From Bacillota bacterium (lineage in GTDB: Bacteria; Bacillota; Clostridia; Christensenellales; Aristaeellaceae), in the NCBI GenBank assembly GCA_023436585.1, contig JAEZIN010000006.1, positions 62,001 to 126,000 on the forward strand: DNA of 64,000 bases. The letters run 5' to 3'. The notes below the pieces were generated by a model. The model saw nothing but the letters and a program-made list of their open reading frames with translations. It made no database searches and was not told the origin of the DNA. Below are positions 8,767 to 16,318 of this stretch, piece after piece. Each line of letters opens with the position of its first letter. Position 1 is the stretch's first letter. The position numbers were made by a program, and so were the translations under genes.

Positions 8767-10020
8767 TCAAGAACGCTTTGATAGTACGTTCTTTTCGTAA
8801 TTTTTAATTTCCTGTATGTAGCCTGCGCCGGGGGGTGTATCCTCCCTGCGGCAAAGCTCCTCCCATACCGCGCCCCAGGGCAGGGCCAGTGCTTCCTGCG
8901 AAAGGGCCAGCCGCGCGGAATAATCGCCCGCCTGCTCCAGCTCCCGCAGCATTTCGATTGGCTCCAGCAGCGCCGCCAGTAATGCCTTGCGGGCGCTGCG
9001 CAGACCCGTAACCCAGGCCAGGATGCGGTTGACGGAGGCGTCGAAGTAATCTGTGGCCAGATAGACACGGTTCAGCGCATCGGCCCGTACGATCTCCCGC
9101 ATGATCTGCCTTGTTTCCTCGTCAAAGAGCACCACATGGTCGCTGTCCCAGCGCACCGGGCGGCTTACGTGCAAAAGCAGCTCCTTCATAAAACACAGCA
9201 AGGCCGGAATTTTTACCGCGACGCTCTCCGTGGGGTGATAGTGCCCGGCGTCGATGGTTAAAAGAAGGTTGGGCCGGGTGAGTACATAGCCCATGTAGAA
9301 CTCGTGGGAGCCGGGGGTGTATGATTCCGCGCCGATGCCAAACAGCTTGCTCTCCACGGAATCCTTCACATTTTCATGGGCCGGCGCGTTTTGGAAGATT
9401 GCGTCCAGGCTTTCCATCAACCGCAGCCTTGGGGACAGGGCATCCACCGGGAGCTCCTTATCCCCGTCGGGAATCCAGTGGTTGACGATGCAAACCTTTC
9501 CCGTTTCCCGGGAAAAGTACGCGGCAATTTCCCGGACAGCCCTGGCGTGTGCAACCCAGAACTCCCTTACGCTTTTGTCGGGGTGGGTGAGGGTACCCCC
9601 TGCGCTTTTTTCATGGGAGAAGAACGTGGTGTTGAAATCCAGCCCCAGCTTCTTCTCCTTTGCCCACTGCCCCCAGGCGGCAAAATGGCGGGGCTGCAGT
9701 TGGTCCCGGTCCACCTTTTCAGCCGTATCCGGGTAGTTGGCGTGCAGGTTCACCTTGTGCACGCCGGGCAGCAGGGACAGGGCTTTTTCCATATCCATGC
9801 GCAATTCGTCAGGCGTGCGTGCGCGGCCGGGATAATTGCCCGTGGCGGCGATGCCGCCGGTCAGGCTCTTAATCCCCTCAAACCCCAAAACGTCATCGCC
9901 CTGCCAGCAGTGCATCGATATGGGTGTTTCCGCCGCCAGGCGGAGCGCCTTTTCCACATCCACCCCTAGGACGGCATACTGTTCCCGGGCTAGTTCGAAG
10001 GCTGTTGCTCCGGTATTCAT
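8767..10020 (-). CDS. rhaA: L-rhamnose isomerase
   Basis: A 417-residue isomerase converting L-rhamnose to L-rhamnulose. Recognisable blocks are PISMHCWQGDDVLGFE near the N-terminus, DLNTTFFSHEKSAGGTLTHPD-like residues (metal and substrate region), KVCIVNHWIPDGDKE and a LLTIDAGHYHPTE metal site. Length matches the RhaA family. The ATG at 10020 is chosen over 10041 because AAGGAGGA sits seven bases upstream. It is the first gene of the rhamnose operon, behind a sigma-A-like promoter carrying a palindrome. Confidence 0.95.
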   Translation of the reverse strand: MNTGATAFELAREQYAVLGVDVEKALRLAAETPISMHCWQGDDVLGFEGIKSLTGGIAATGNYPGRARTPDELRMDMEKALSLLPGVHKVNLHANYPDTAEKVDRDQLQPRHFAAWGQWAKEKKLGLDFNTTFFSHEKSAGGTLTHPDKSVREFWVAHARAVREIAAYFSRETGKVCIVNHWIPDGDKELPVDALSPRLRLMESLDAIFQNAPAHENVKDSVESKLFGIGAESYTPGSHEFYMGYVLTRPNLLLTIDAGHYHPTESVAVKIPALLCFMKELLLHVSRPVRWDSDHVVLFDEETRQIMREIVRADALNRVYLATDYFDASVNRILAWVTGLRSARKALLAALLEPIEMLRELEQAGDYSARLALSQEALALPWGAVWEELCRREDTPPGAGYIQEIKNYEKNVLSKRS

Positions 10021-10055
10021 GCGGTTCCTCCTTCTTGACAAGGATTGGCAGACTC

Positions 10056-10084
10056 ATTATACTTGCGTTGCGCAATTCTGTCCA
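10056..10084 (-). promoter_or_regulatory. rhaA promoter with palindromic operator in spacer
   Basis: Minus-strand TGGACA (10079-10084) and TATAAT (10056-10061) are 17 bases apart. The spacer contains the palindrome TTGCGCAA, and two more TGCGCA copies lie at about 10110-10123 on the regulator side. The repeated core suggests the operator of the divergent DeoR-type repressor. The assignment to that regulator is inferred from position. Confidence 0.7.
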
Positions 10085-10166
10085 TTATCCGAGGCAAAAT
10101 CGCGTACAGATGCGCAAATGCGCAATTTGTATGAATAATCGATCAAGTTCGAAAGAGGTTTGATAC

Positions 10167-10922
10167 ATGCTGCCCTTTGAACGGCGGGAAAAGATCATGG
10201 AGCTTCTGGAAACGGAGAAGACCGTTACGGTGGAGGGCCTGGCGGCCAGGCTGTATGTCAGCTGCGCGACGCTCCGGCGTGATCTTCAGTTGATGGAGGA
10301 GGAGGGGCGCATCCGCAGAACGCGGGGCGGAGCGGTGCTGCCTGCGCAGCGTTTTCAGGATATCCCCCTGCTTGCCAGGCGGCAGGAGCGGATGCTGGAA
10401 AAGCAGGCAATCGCCCAGGCGGCAGCCCGTTTCTTTTCCCCTGGGGATACGCTTATTCTCGATGCCAGCACCTCGGCGCTTTCGCTCAGCGAGCATCTCA
10501 AGTCCATGGAATCGCTGACGGTCATCACCAGCGGACTTCTTACAGCCCAGGCGTTTTCCGTGCCGGGGCGGCAGGTGTTGTGCACCGGCGGCATCCTTCG
10601 GGAAAATTCCGCGTCCCTGGCGGGCGAGGATGCATTATCCTTCCTCCATAGACATCATGGCACATGGACTGTTTTTTCCTGCAGGGGGCTGACGGAGACC
10701 GGCATTTGGGAAAGCGCGCCGGAGGAGGCGGCCGTCAAGCGGTGTATGATGGAGGCAGGGGAAAGGCACATGCTTTTGTGTGACAGCGCGAAGCTGAACA
10801 GGTATTTTCTATGCCGGTCGGGAGAGTTGAGAAGCCTTGATGTGCTGGTCACGGATAAAATGCCGGAAGGGCCGCTGCTTGCGGCGCTGCAAACGGCGAA
10901 TGTTCGGATTGTTGTTGCTTGA
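10167..10922 (+). CDS. DeoR/GlpR-family transcriptional regulator
   Basis: A 251-residue sugar-operon repressor: N-terminal winged helix with VEGLAARLYVSCATLRRDLQ (recognition helix near residue 30), the RTRGGAVL wing, then a sugar-phosphate-sensing DeoR C-domain with DTLILDAST, VITSG and a conserved late Asp in LLCDSAKL. An AAAGAGG site precedes the ATG. It is divergent from rhaA across 146 bases and is the likely regulator of the rhamnose operon, probably responding to a phosphorylated rhamnose intermediate. Confidence 0.9.
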   Translation: MLPFERREKIMELLETEKTVTVEGLAARLYVSCATLRRDLQLMEEEGRIRRTRGGAVLPAQRFQDIPLLARRQERMLEKQAIAQAAARFFSPGDTLILDASTSALSLSEHLKSMESLTVITSGLLTAQAFSVPGRQVLCTGGILRENSASLAGEDALSFLHRHHGTWTVFSCRGLTETGIWESAPEEAAVKRCMMEAGERHMLLCDSAKLNRYFLCRSGELRSLDVLVTDKMPEGPLLAALQTANVRIVVA

Positions 10923-10926
10923 CCGT

Positions 10927-10953
10927 AAGCCCGCCGCGAAGGCGGGTTTATTT
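10927..10953 (+). terminator. Rho-independent terminator after the DeoR-type gene
   Basis: CCCGCC (10930-10935), loop GCGAA, GGCGGG (10941-10946), then TTTATTT. It starts a few bases after the stop codon at 10922. Confidence 0.8.
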
Positions 10954-11056
10954 AGCCTTTCATTATACATTTGTATTGTGCAACACGTATACCACATGGA
11001 AAGAAGGTTGTCCATCTCTATGAAAAGCTAACGATAATTAAATAGAAAACAATAAT

Positions 11057-11114
11057 GTTCGGAAATTCTATTGACAAACCGCATATTATACTCTACTATA
11101 TAAAAATAGTTCGG
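11057..11114 (+). promoter_or_regulatory. purine operon promoter with two PurBox-like sites
   Basis: TTGACA (11071-11076) and TACTAT (11094-11099) are 17 bases apart, putting the start of transcription near 11106. GTTCGGAAA-type sequences at 11057-11065 and 11109-11117 are the reverse complement of the Bacillus PurBox core CCGAAC with A/T flanks. One lies just upstream of the -35 and one overlaps the start site, 52 bases apart and in the same orientation. Purine repression by a PurR-type regulator is inferred; the regulator gene is not in the window. Confidence 0.75.
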
Positions 11115-11127
11115 AAAGGAAGTGGCG

Positions 11128-11208
11128 ATGATGGCACAGCTTCGTAAGGGGATGGACGCCCTTGTGAAGCGTGCGGGCCTTTCCGAAAGAGACTGGGATT
11201 TTGCATAA
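11128..11208 (+). CDS. short leader ORF upstream of purE
   Basis: A 26-codon frame, MMAQLRKGMDALVKRAGL then SERDWDFA, begins about 22 bases after the predicted start of transcription, with GGAAAGGAAG five bases before its ATG. It ends 11 bases before a terminator-like hairpin. No match to a known leader peptide is recognised and it has no run of a single regulated amino acid. It may be a genuine small protein or a leader whose translation affects the hairpin. Reality rests on the ribosome site and position only. Confidence 0.45.
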   Translation: MMAQLRKGMDALVKRAGLSERDWDFA

Positions 11209-11218
11209 GCGTCTGGGT

Positions 11219-11256
11219 GCAGCGGCTTACTATTTGAGCCGGTGCGTTTTTGTTTA
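11219..11256 (+). terminator. attenuator-like terminator before purE
   Basis: CGGCTTA (11223-11229) pairs with TGAGCCG (11235-11241), extended outward by GCA (11219-11221) with TGC (11243-11245), and is followed by TTTTTGTTT (11247-11255). It lies between the promoter and purE, so it would stop transcription before the operon unless prevented. Conditional use is inferred from position. Confidence 0.65.
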
Positions 11257-11286
11257 TCGGGATAAGCTTATATAAGGAGGCAGCAT

Positions 11287-11766
11287 ATGAAAAAGGTAGC
11301 CGTGATCATGGGGAGCGACAGCGATCTGCCGGTGCTCAAGGATGCGTTTGATAAACTGAAGGGGCTGGGTATCCCGTATGAAGCCCATGTTTTTTCCGCC
11401 CACCGCACCCCTTTTGAGGCGGCGGCCTTTGCCAGGGATGCCAGGAAGAACGATTTCGGCGTGATCATCGCCGCGGCGGGGAAGGCCGCCCATCTGGCCG
11501 GCGCGCTGGCCGCGCAGACAACGCTGCCGGTAATCGGCATCCCTATCAAATCCTCGCTGGACGGGCTGGACGCACTATTGTCCACCGTGCAGATGCCCAC
11601 GGGTATCCCCGTGGCCACCGTGGCTATCGACGGCGCCGGGAACGCTGCGCTCCTGGCAGCACAAATTCTTTCCGTGAGCGAGGAAGGCCTGGCTGTTCGC
11701 CTAAGCAGCATGCGCGACGCCATGCGGCAGGCTGTATTGGAAAAAGACAAAAGCCTGAATGTGTGA
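11287..11766 (+). CDS. purE: N5-carboxyaminoimidazole ribonucleotide mutase
   Basis: A 159-residue class I PurE that moves the carboxyl group of N5-CAIR to give CAIR. Diagnostic segments are MGSDSDLPVLKDA near the N-terminus, SAHRTPF with the catalytic His, and AAAGKAAHLAG. No purK, which makes N5-CAIR, is present in this operon. An AAGGAGGCAGCAT ribosome site precedes the ATG. It is the first structural gene of an operon of eleven genes that are closely spaced or overlapping. Confidence 0.96.
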   Translation: MKKVAVIMGSDSDLPVLKDAFDKLKGLGIPYEAHVFSAHRTPFEAAAFARDARKNDFGVIIAAAGKAAHLAGALAAQTTLPVIGIPIKSSLDGLDALLSTVQMPTGIPVATVAIDGAGNAALLAAQILSVSEEGLAVRLSSMRDAMRQAVLEKDKSLNV

Positions 11767-11782
11767 TAGGGAGGAAATGACG

Positions 11783-12493
11783 ATGACAAAGCTGGAGCAG
11801 GTATACGAGGGCAAGGCCAAGAAGGTGTTCCGCACCGACGATTCCGAAATTTATCTCGTGGATTACAAAGACGACGCCACCGCCTTCAACGGCCTGAAAA
11901 AAGGCTCCATCGCCGGCAAGGGCGCCATCAACAACCGCGTCACAAACCATTTGATGAAGCTGCTGGAAAAGCAGGGCATCCCCACCCATTTCGTGGCCGA
12001 ATTGTCCCCCCGTGAAACACTGGTAAAGAAGGTCACCATCGTCCCCCTGGAAGTGATCGTGCGCAATATCGCCGCGGGTTCGCTTTCCAAGCGCCTGGGC
12101 CTGCCGGAGGGCACGAAGCTTTTAAAGACTGTTTTGGAGTATTGCTATAAGGACGACGCGCTGGGCGATCCCATGGTGAACGAATACCACATTGCCGCCA
12201 TGGGCTGGGCTACGGAGGAAGAGGTGGCGCTGATCGCCGCCTATTCCCTGAAGGTCAACGATATCCTGTCCGCGTATTTAAAGGACCTGAACATCGAACT
12301 GATCGATTTCAAGCTGGAATTTGGTAAAACCTCCTCCGGGGAAATCGTGCTGGCGGATGAAATTTCTCCGGATACATGCCGCTTCTGGGATACCCTCACC
12401 CATGAAAAGCTGGACAAGGACCGCTTCCGCCGGGATATGGGCGGTGTGGAAGACGCGTATCAGGAGATTTTGAAGCGCCTTTTGGGGGAGTAA
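11783..12493 (+). CDS. purC: SAICAR synthetase
   Basis: A 236-residue phosphoribosylaminoimidazole-succinocarboxamide synthase, which joins aspartate to CAIR using ATP. Seen are KLEQVYEGKAKKVFRTDD, PLEVIVRNIAAGSLSKRLG, and LADEISPDTCRFWD with the conserved acidic ATP/Mg residues. In-frame starts at 11759 and 11777 exist, but the GGGAGG site eight bases before 11783 and the family N-terminus MTKLEQ favour 11783. Sits 16 bases after purE and one base-step from purF. Confidence 0.96.
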   Translation: MTKLEQVYEGKAKKVFRTDDSEIYLVDYKDDATAFNGLKKGSIAGKGAINNRVTNHLMKLLEKQGIPTHFVAELSPRETLVKKVTIVPLEVIVRNIAAGSLSKRLGLPEGTKLLKTVLEYCYKDDALGDPMVNEYHIAAMGWATEEEVALIAAYSLKVNDILSAYLKDLNIELIDFKLEFGKTSSGEIVLADEISPDTCRFWDTLTHEKLDKDRFRRDMGGVEDAYQEILKRLLGE

Positions 12494-13936
12494 ATGAATA
12501 AGTTTTCTTTGGGCGATAAAGTGCATGAGGAGTGCGGCGTGTTCGGCATCTGGCGCAGTGACGGCGCGGGCGTGGTGTCTTCCGCCTACCACGCGCTCTA
12601 CGCCTTGCAGCACAGGGGCCAGGAAAGCTGCGGCATCGCCGTGAACAGCGGCGGCGTCATCACCTGCCATAAGGATGTGGGGCTGGTGAACGACGTCTTT
12701 ACCAAAGAGGTGCTGCAGGGCATGAAGGATGGTCAGGCGGCGGTGGGCCACTGCCGCTATGCCACCACCGGCAGCCATAACAGGGGGAATGCCCAGCCGC
12801 TGCTCATCAACCATTTGAAGGGCGGTATGGCCCTTTGCCACAACGGCAACCTCACCAACGCCTCGGAGCTGCGGGAGCTGCTGGAGGAGCGCGGCGCTAT
12901 CTTCCATACCACCTCCGACACAGAGGTCATTGCCTATACCATCACCCAGGAGCGGTTAACCGCGCCTTCCATTGAAGATGCGGTCATGAAGGCCATGGAG
13001 CACATTCACGGCGCCTATTCCATTGTGCTCATGAGCCCGCAAAAGGTGATCGCCGCCCGGGATCCCATGGGCTTTCGGCCGCTGTGCGTCGGCAGGATCG
13101 GTGACTCGGCGTATGTTTTCGCCAGCGAATCCTGCGCGCTGGACGCCATCGGCGCGGAGTTCGTGCGCGATGTGCTGCCCGGGGAAATCGTGGTGGCGGG
13201 GGAGCAGGGCCTTGTAAGCATTCCCCCCAAAGAAAAAGGCAAGCGGAGCCTTTGTGTATTTGAATTCATCTATTTTTCCCGGCCCGATTCTGTCATCGAG
13301 GGTTCCAGTGTGCATGTAGCCCGGCTCCGCGCCGGCGCTTTTTTGGCCCTGGAGCATCCCGTCCAGGCAGATGTGGTTGTGGGCGTGCCGGATTCAGGCA
13401 TCGATGCCGCCATCGGCTACTCCCGCCAAAGCGGCATCCCCTACGGGCTGGGCTTTATCAAGAACAAGTACATCGGCCGCACCTTCATTCAGCCTGAGCA
13501 GACCCAAAGGCAAAATGCCGTACATATCAAACTCAATGTGATCACCTCCACCGTAAAGGGCAAGCGCGTGGTCCTGGTGGATGACTCCGTGGTCCGGGGC
13601 ACCACCAGCGCCAGGATCGTAAAGCTTTTGCGCGACGCCGGGGCCACGGAGGTGCACCTTCGCTTGTCCGCACCTCCCTTCAAATATCCCTGCTATTTCG
13701 GCACGGACATCGATTCCACGGAAAATTTGCTGGCCCATAACCATACGGTGGAGCAGATGCGGGGCATTATCGGTGTGGACAGCCTGGGCTTTTTGAACAC
13801 CGCTTTTTTGGACAAGCTGGCGGACCATGACTGCGGCGGCTTCTGCACCGCCTGTTTTACGGGGGATTATCCCGTTCCGCCGCCCAAAAGCACAAGAAAA
13901 TCGCGCTTTGAGACACCTATCACCGACAAAGAGTAG
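12494..13936 (+). CDS. purF: amidophosphoribosyltransferase
   Basis: A 480-residue enzyme for the first committed purine step, PRPP plus glutamine to phosphoribosylamine. The N-terminal glutamine amidotransferase domain begins after a short propeptide at HEECGVFGIW, with nucleophilic Cys in ECGVFG. The C-terminal phosphoribosyltransferase domain shows VVLVDDSVVRGTTSARIV, the PRPP loop. The propeptide and a cysteine-rich C-terminal part (HDCGGFCTACF) resemble Bacillus-type PurF, which carries an iron-sulfur cluster. It starts directly after the purC stop codon. Confidence 0.96.
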   Translation: MNKFSLGDKVHEECGVFGIWRSDGAGVVSSAYHALYALQHRGQESCGIAVNSGGVITCHKDVGLVNDVFTKEVLQGMKDGQAAVGHCRYATTGSHNRGNAQPLLINHLKGGMALCHNGNLTNASELRELLEERGAIFHTTSDTEVIAYTITQERLTAPSIEDAVMKAMEHIHGAYSIVLMSPQKVIAARDPMGFRPLCVGRIGDSAYVFASESCALDAIGAEFVRDVLPGEIVVAGEQGLVSIPPKEKGKRSLCVFEFIYFSRPDSVIEGSSVHVARLRAGAFLALEHPVQADVVVGVPDSGIDAAIGYSRQSGIPYGLGFIKNKYIGRTFIQPEQTQRQNAVHIKLNVITSTVKGKRVVLVDDSVVRGTTSARIVKLLRDAGATEVHLRLSAPPFKYPCYFGTDIDSTENLLAHNHTVEQMRGIIGVDSLGFLNTAFLDKLADHDCGGFCTACFTGDYPVPPPKSTRKSRFETPITDKE

Positions 13937-13951
13937 CGGGAGGCAACAAAA

Positions 13952-14986
13952 ATGAAAAGCGAGAGCGAGAGCTACAAGGCGGCGGGGGTAGACATCACCG
14001 CTGGCTATAAGGCTGTGGAGCTGATGAAAAGCCATGTAGCCCGCACCATGATCCCCGGCGTTTTAAGCGGTATCGGGGGCTTTGGCGGGTTGTTTGAGCT
14101 GAACACGGAGGTAATGCGCCGTCCCGTACTGGTTTCCGGCACCGACGGGGTGGGCACGAAGCTGAAAATCGCCTTTGTGATGGACAAGCATGACACCGTG
14201 GGCATCGACTGTGTGGCCATGTGTGTCAACGATGTCATTTGCTGCGGCGCCAGGCCCCTTTTCTTTCTGGATTATGTAGCCGTGGGCAAGAACCTGCCGG
14301 AGCGTGTGGCCGCCATCGTGGCCGGTGTGGCCGAAGGCTGCGTGCGTGCAGGCTGCGCGCTCATCGGCGGGGAAACGGCGGAAATGCCGGGCTTTTATCC
14401 GCAGGATGAATACGATCTTGCTGGGTTCTCTGTGGGCATAATCGATAAGGATCAAATCATCGACCATGAAAAAACGAAACCTGGAGATGTACTGATCGCT
14501 TTGCCCTCCTCCGGCGTGCATTCCAACGGCTTTTCCCTGGTGCGCAAGGTATTCAACGTGGAAAGCGACATTTTGCACAGGTATCAAACAGAGCTTCAAA
14601 AGTCCCTGGGCGAAGAGTTTTTAATGCCCACGAAAATCTATGTGAAGCCAGTGCTCGCGCTGCTCAAGGAAGTGGATGTACTGGGCATCTCCCACATTAC
14701 CGGCGGCGGCTTTTACGAGAACATGCCAAGGGCATTGCCGCAGGGCCTTTGTGCCCGCATTGAAAAGGCCGCCGTCAAAACGCCGCCCATCTTTCCTATG
14801 ATTGCCAAAGCCGGGAATGTACCGGAAAAGGATATGTTCAACACCTTCAATATGGGCGTGGGCATGTGCCTGACCGTTAAAAAAGTCCAGGCTGACAAAG
14901 CGCTCAATATTTTGCATGCGCAGGGCGAGGACGCATATATCATCGGCGAGGTAGTATCAGGAGAGGATGGCGTGCAGCTATGGTAA
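13952..14986 (+). CDS. purM: phosphoribosylformylglycinamidine cyclo-ligase
   Basis: A 344-residue AIR synthetase that closes the imidazole ring of FGAM with ATP. Recognisable are the start YKAAGVDITAGYKAVELMK, the glycine-rich GIGGFGGLFEL, VSGTDGVGTKLKIA, and ALIGGETAEMPGFY. ATG has GGGAGGCAACAAAA upstream. The end overlaps purN by seven bases, suggesting coupled translation. Confidence 0.96.
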   Translation: MKSESESYKAAGVDITAGYKAVELMKSHVARTMIPGVLSGIGGFGGLFELNTEVMRRPVLVSGTDGVGTKLKIAFVMDKHDTVGIDCVAMCVNDVICCGARPLFFLDYVAVGKNLPERVAAIVAGVAEGCVRAGCALIGGETAEMPGFYPQDEYDLAGFSVGIIDKDQIIDHEKTKPGDVLIALPSSGVHSNGFSLVRKVFNVESDILHRYQTELQKSLGEEFLMPTKIYVKPVLALLKEVDVLGISHITGGGFYENMPRALPQGLCARIEKAAVKTPPIFPMIAKAGNVPEKDMFNTFNMGVGMCLTVKKVQADKALNILHAQGEDAYIIGEVVSGEDGVQLW

Positions 14987-15603
14987 GGGTGGCTGTGCTG
15001 GTATCCGGCGGCGGCACCAACCTGCAGGCCATATTGGATGCGAAGGCAGCCGGGCGGATTCCTCACGGGGAAATCGTGCTGGTGGTATCCAGCCGCGTGG
15101 ACGCATTGGCTATAGAGCGGGCAAGGATGGCAGGCATTCCGGCGCTGGTGGCGAAAAAAGAAAAGGGCGTCTCCTCCACTGCTTATGGGGAAATGCTGCT
15201 TTCCATCCTCCGCGAAAACAGCATTGATTTTGTAGTGCTGGCGGGATTCTTGAACATCGTGCCTGAAAACGTCATCGTTGCTTATGAACGCCGCATCATC
15301 AATGTACATCCCAGCCTCATCCCCTCCTTTTGCGGAGCAGGATACTACGGCCTTAAGGTGCATGAGGCGGCGCTTGCCTGCGGTGTGAAGGTCACAGGTG
15401 CTACCGTCCACTTCGTGAACGAAGTGCCGGATGGCGGGGAGATCATCGCTCAAAGGGCGGTGGAGGTTTCCCCCGAGGATACGCCGGAAACGCTGCAAAA
15501 GCGCGTGATGGTGGAGGCGGAATGGGTTCTTTTGCCCCGGGCGGTGGAGGATTGCTGCCGGGAGCTTTCTTTGTCCAGGAGGGTATATGGCGAAGTCGGC
15601 TGA
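14980..15603 (+). CDS. purN: phosphoribosylglycinamide formyltransferase
   Basis: A 207-residue GAR transformylase using 10-formyltetrahydrofolate. Shows VLVSGGGTNLQAILDA at the N-terminus, VVLAGFLNIV, NVHPSLIPSFCG with catalytic His, and the GATVHFVNEVPDGGEIIAQ block with the conserved Asp. The usual loop has CGAGYYGLKVHEAAL. It starts inside the end of purM and ends inside the start of the next gene. Confidence 0.95.
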   Translation: MVRVAVLVSGGGTNLQAILDAKAAGRIPHGEIVLVVSSRVDALAIERARMAGIPALVAKKEKGVSSTAYGEMLLSILRENSIDFVVLAGFLNIVPENVIVAYERRIINVHPSLIPSFCGAGYYGLKVHEAALACGVKVTGATVHFVNEVPDGGEIIAQRAVEVSPEDTPETLQKRVMVEAEWVLLPRAVEDCCRELSLSRRVYGEVG

Positions 15604-16303
15604 TTTGTTTCAAGTATTATCGGCAAATGCTTATCCGGGCCGCGGCATTCTGTTTGGGAGAATGAAAGAGCATGCGGTAATGGCTTATTTCATCATGGGC
15701 CGCAGTGAAAACAGCCGCAACCGTGTTTTTGTACAAGAGGACGGCGGCATCCGCACCGAGGCTTTCGATCCCGCCAGGCTGACCGACCCATCGCTGATTA
15801 TTTACGCGCCGGTGAGGGTTTTTCATGATCAGACCATTGTCACCAACGGCGATCAAACCGACACGATCATGGCGTTCTTGCAATCCGGCAAAAGCTTTGA
15901 GGAAGCGCTCCGCACCCGCACCTTTGAGCCGGACGCACCGAACTTTACGCCCCGCATCAGCGGCCTGATTTCAGTCAAGGATGGACGTTGCTCCTACCGT
16001 CTCTCCATATTGAAAAGCGGCGGTGGCAATCCCGATTCCGTGCAGCGCGCCTTTTTCGAATATCCGGAGCCCGTCATGGGGGAAGGTCATTTGATACATA
16101 CCTACCGCTGCGACGGAAGCCCCATCCCCTCCTTCGAGGGGGAGTCTGTATGCGTGAGGCTGCCGGATACGGACATTGAGGATTTTACACGGTCCCTGTG
16201 GGAAAGCTTGAATGAAAGCAATAAAGTATCGCTGTTTGTGCGATTTGTCCGCCTGGCAGACGGGGAAACAAGTACGAGGATCATCAACAAAAACGTAAAG
16301 TAA
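15587..16303 (+). CDS. IMP cyclohydrolase, PurO-like (COG3363)
   Basis: A 238-residue protein of the archaeal-type IMP cyclohydrolase family, which closes FAICAR to IMP. Family features are the start LSANAYPGRGILFG, YFIMGRSENSRNRVF, and TNGDQTDTI. It has no transformylase domain. Together with the next gene it replaces the bifunctional PurH found in most bacteria. The ATG has an AGGAGGG site and overlaps purN by 17 bases. The purO symbol is used for archaea and is not assigned here. Confidence 0.9.
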   Translation: MAKSADLFQVLSANAYPGRGILFGRMKEHAVMAYFIMGRSENSRNRVFVQEDGGIRTEAFDPARLTDPSLIIYAPVRVFHDQTIVTNGDQTDTIMAFLQSGKSFEEALRTRTFEPDAPNFTPRISGLISVKDGRCSYRLSILKSGGGNPDSVQRAFFEYPEPVMGEGHLIHTYRCDGSPIPSFEGESVCVRLPDTDIEDFTRSLWESLNESNKVSLFVRFVRLADGETSTRIINKNVK

Positions 16304-16318
16304 GCGAGGCGAAAGACG

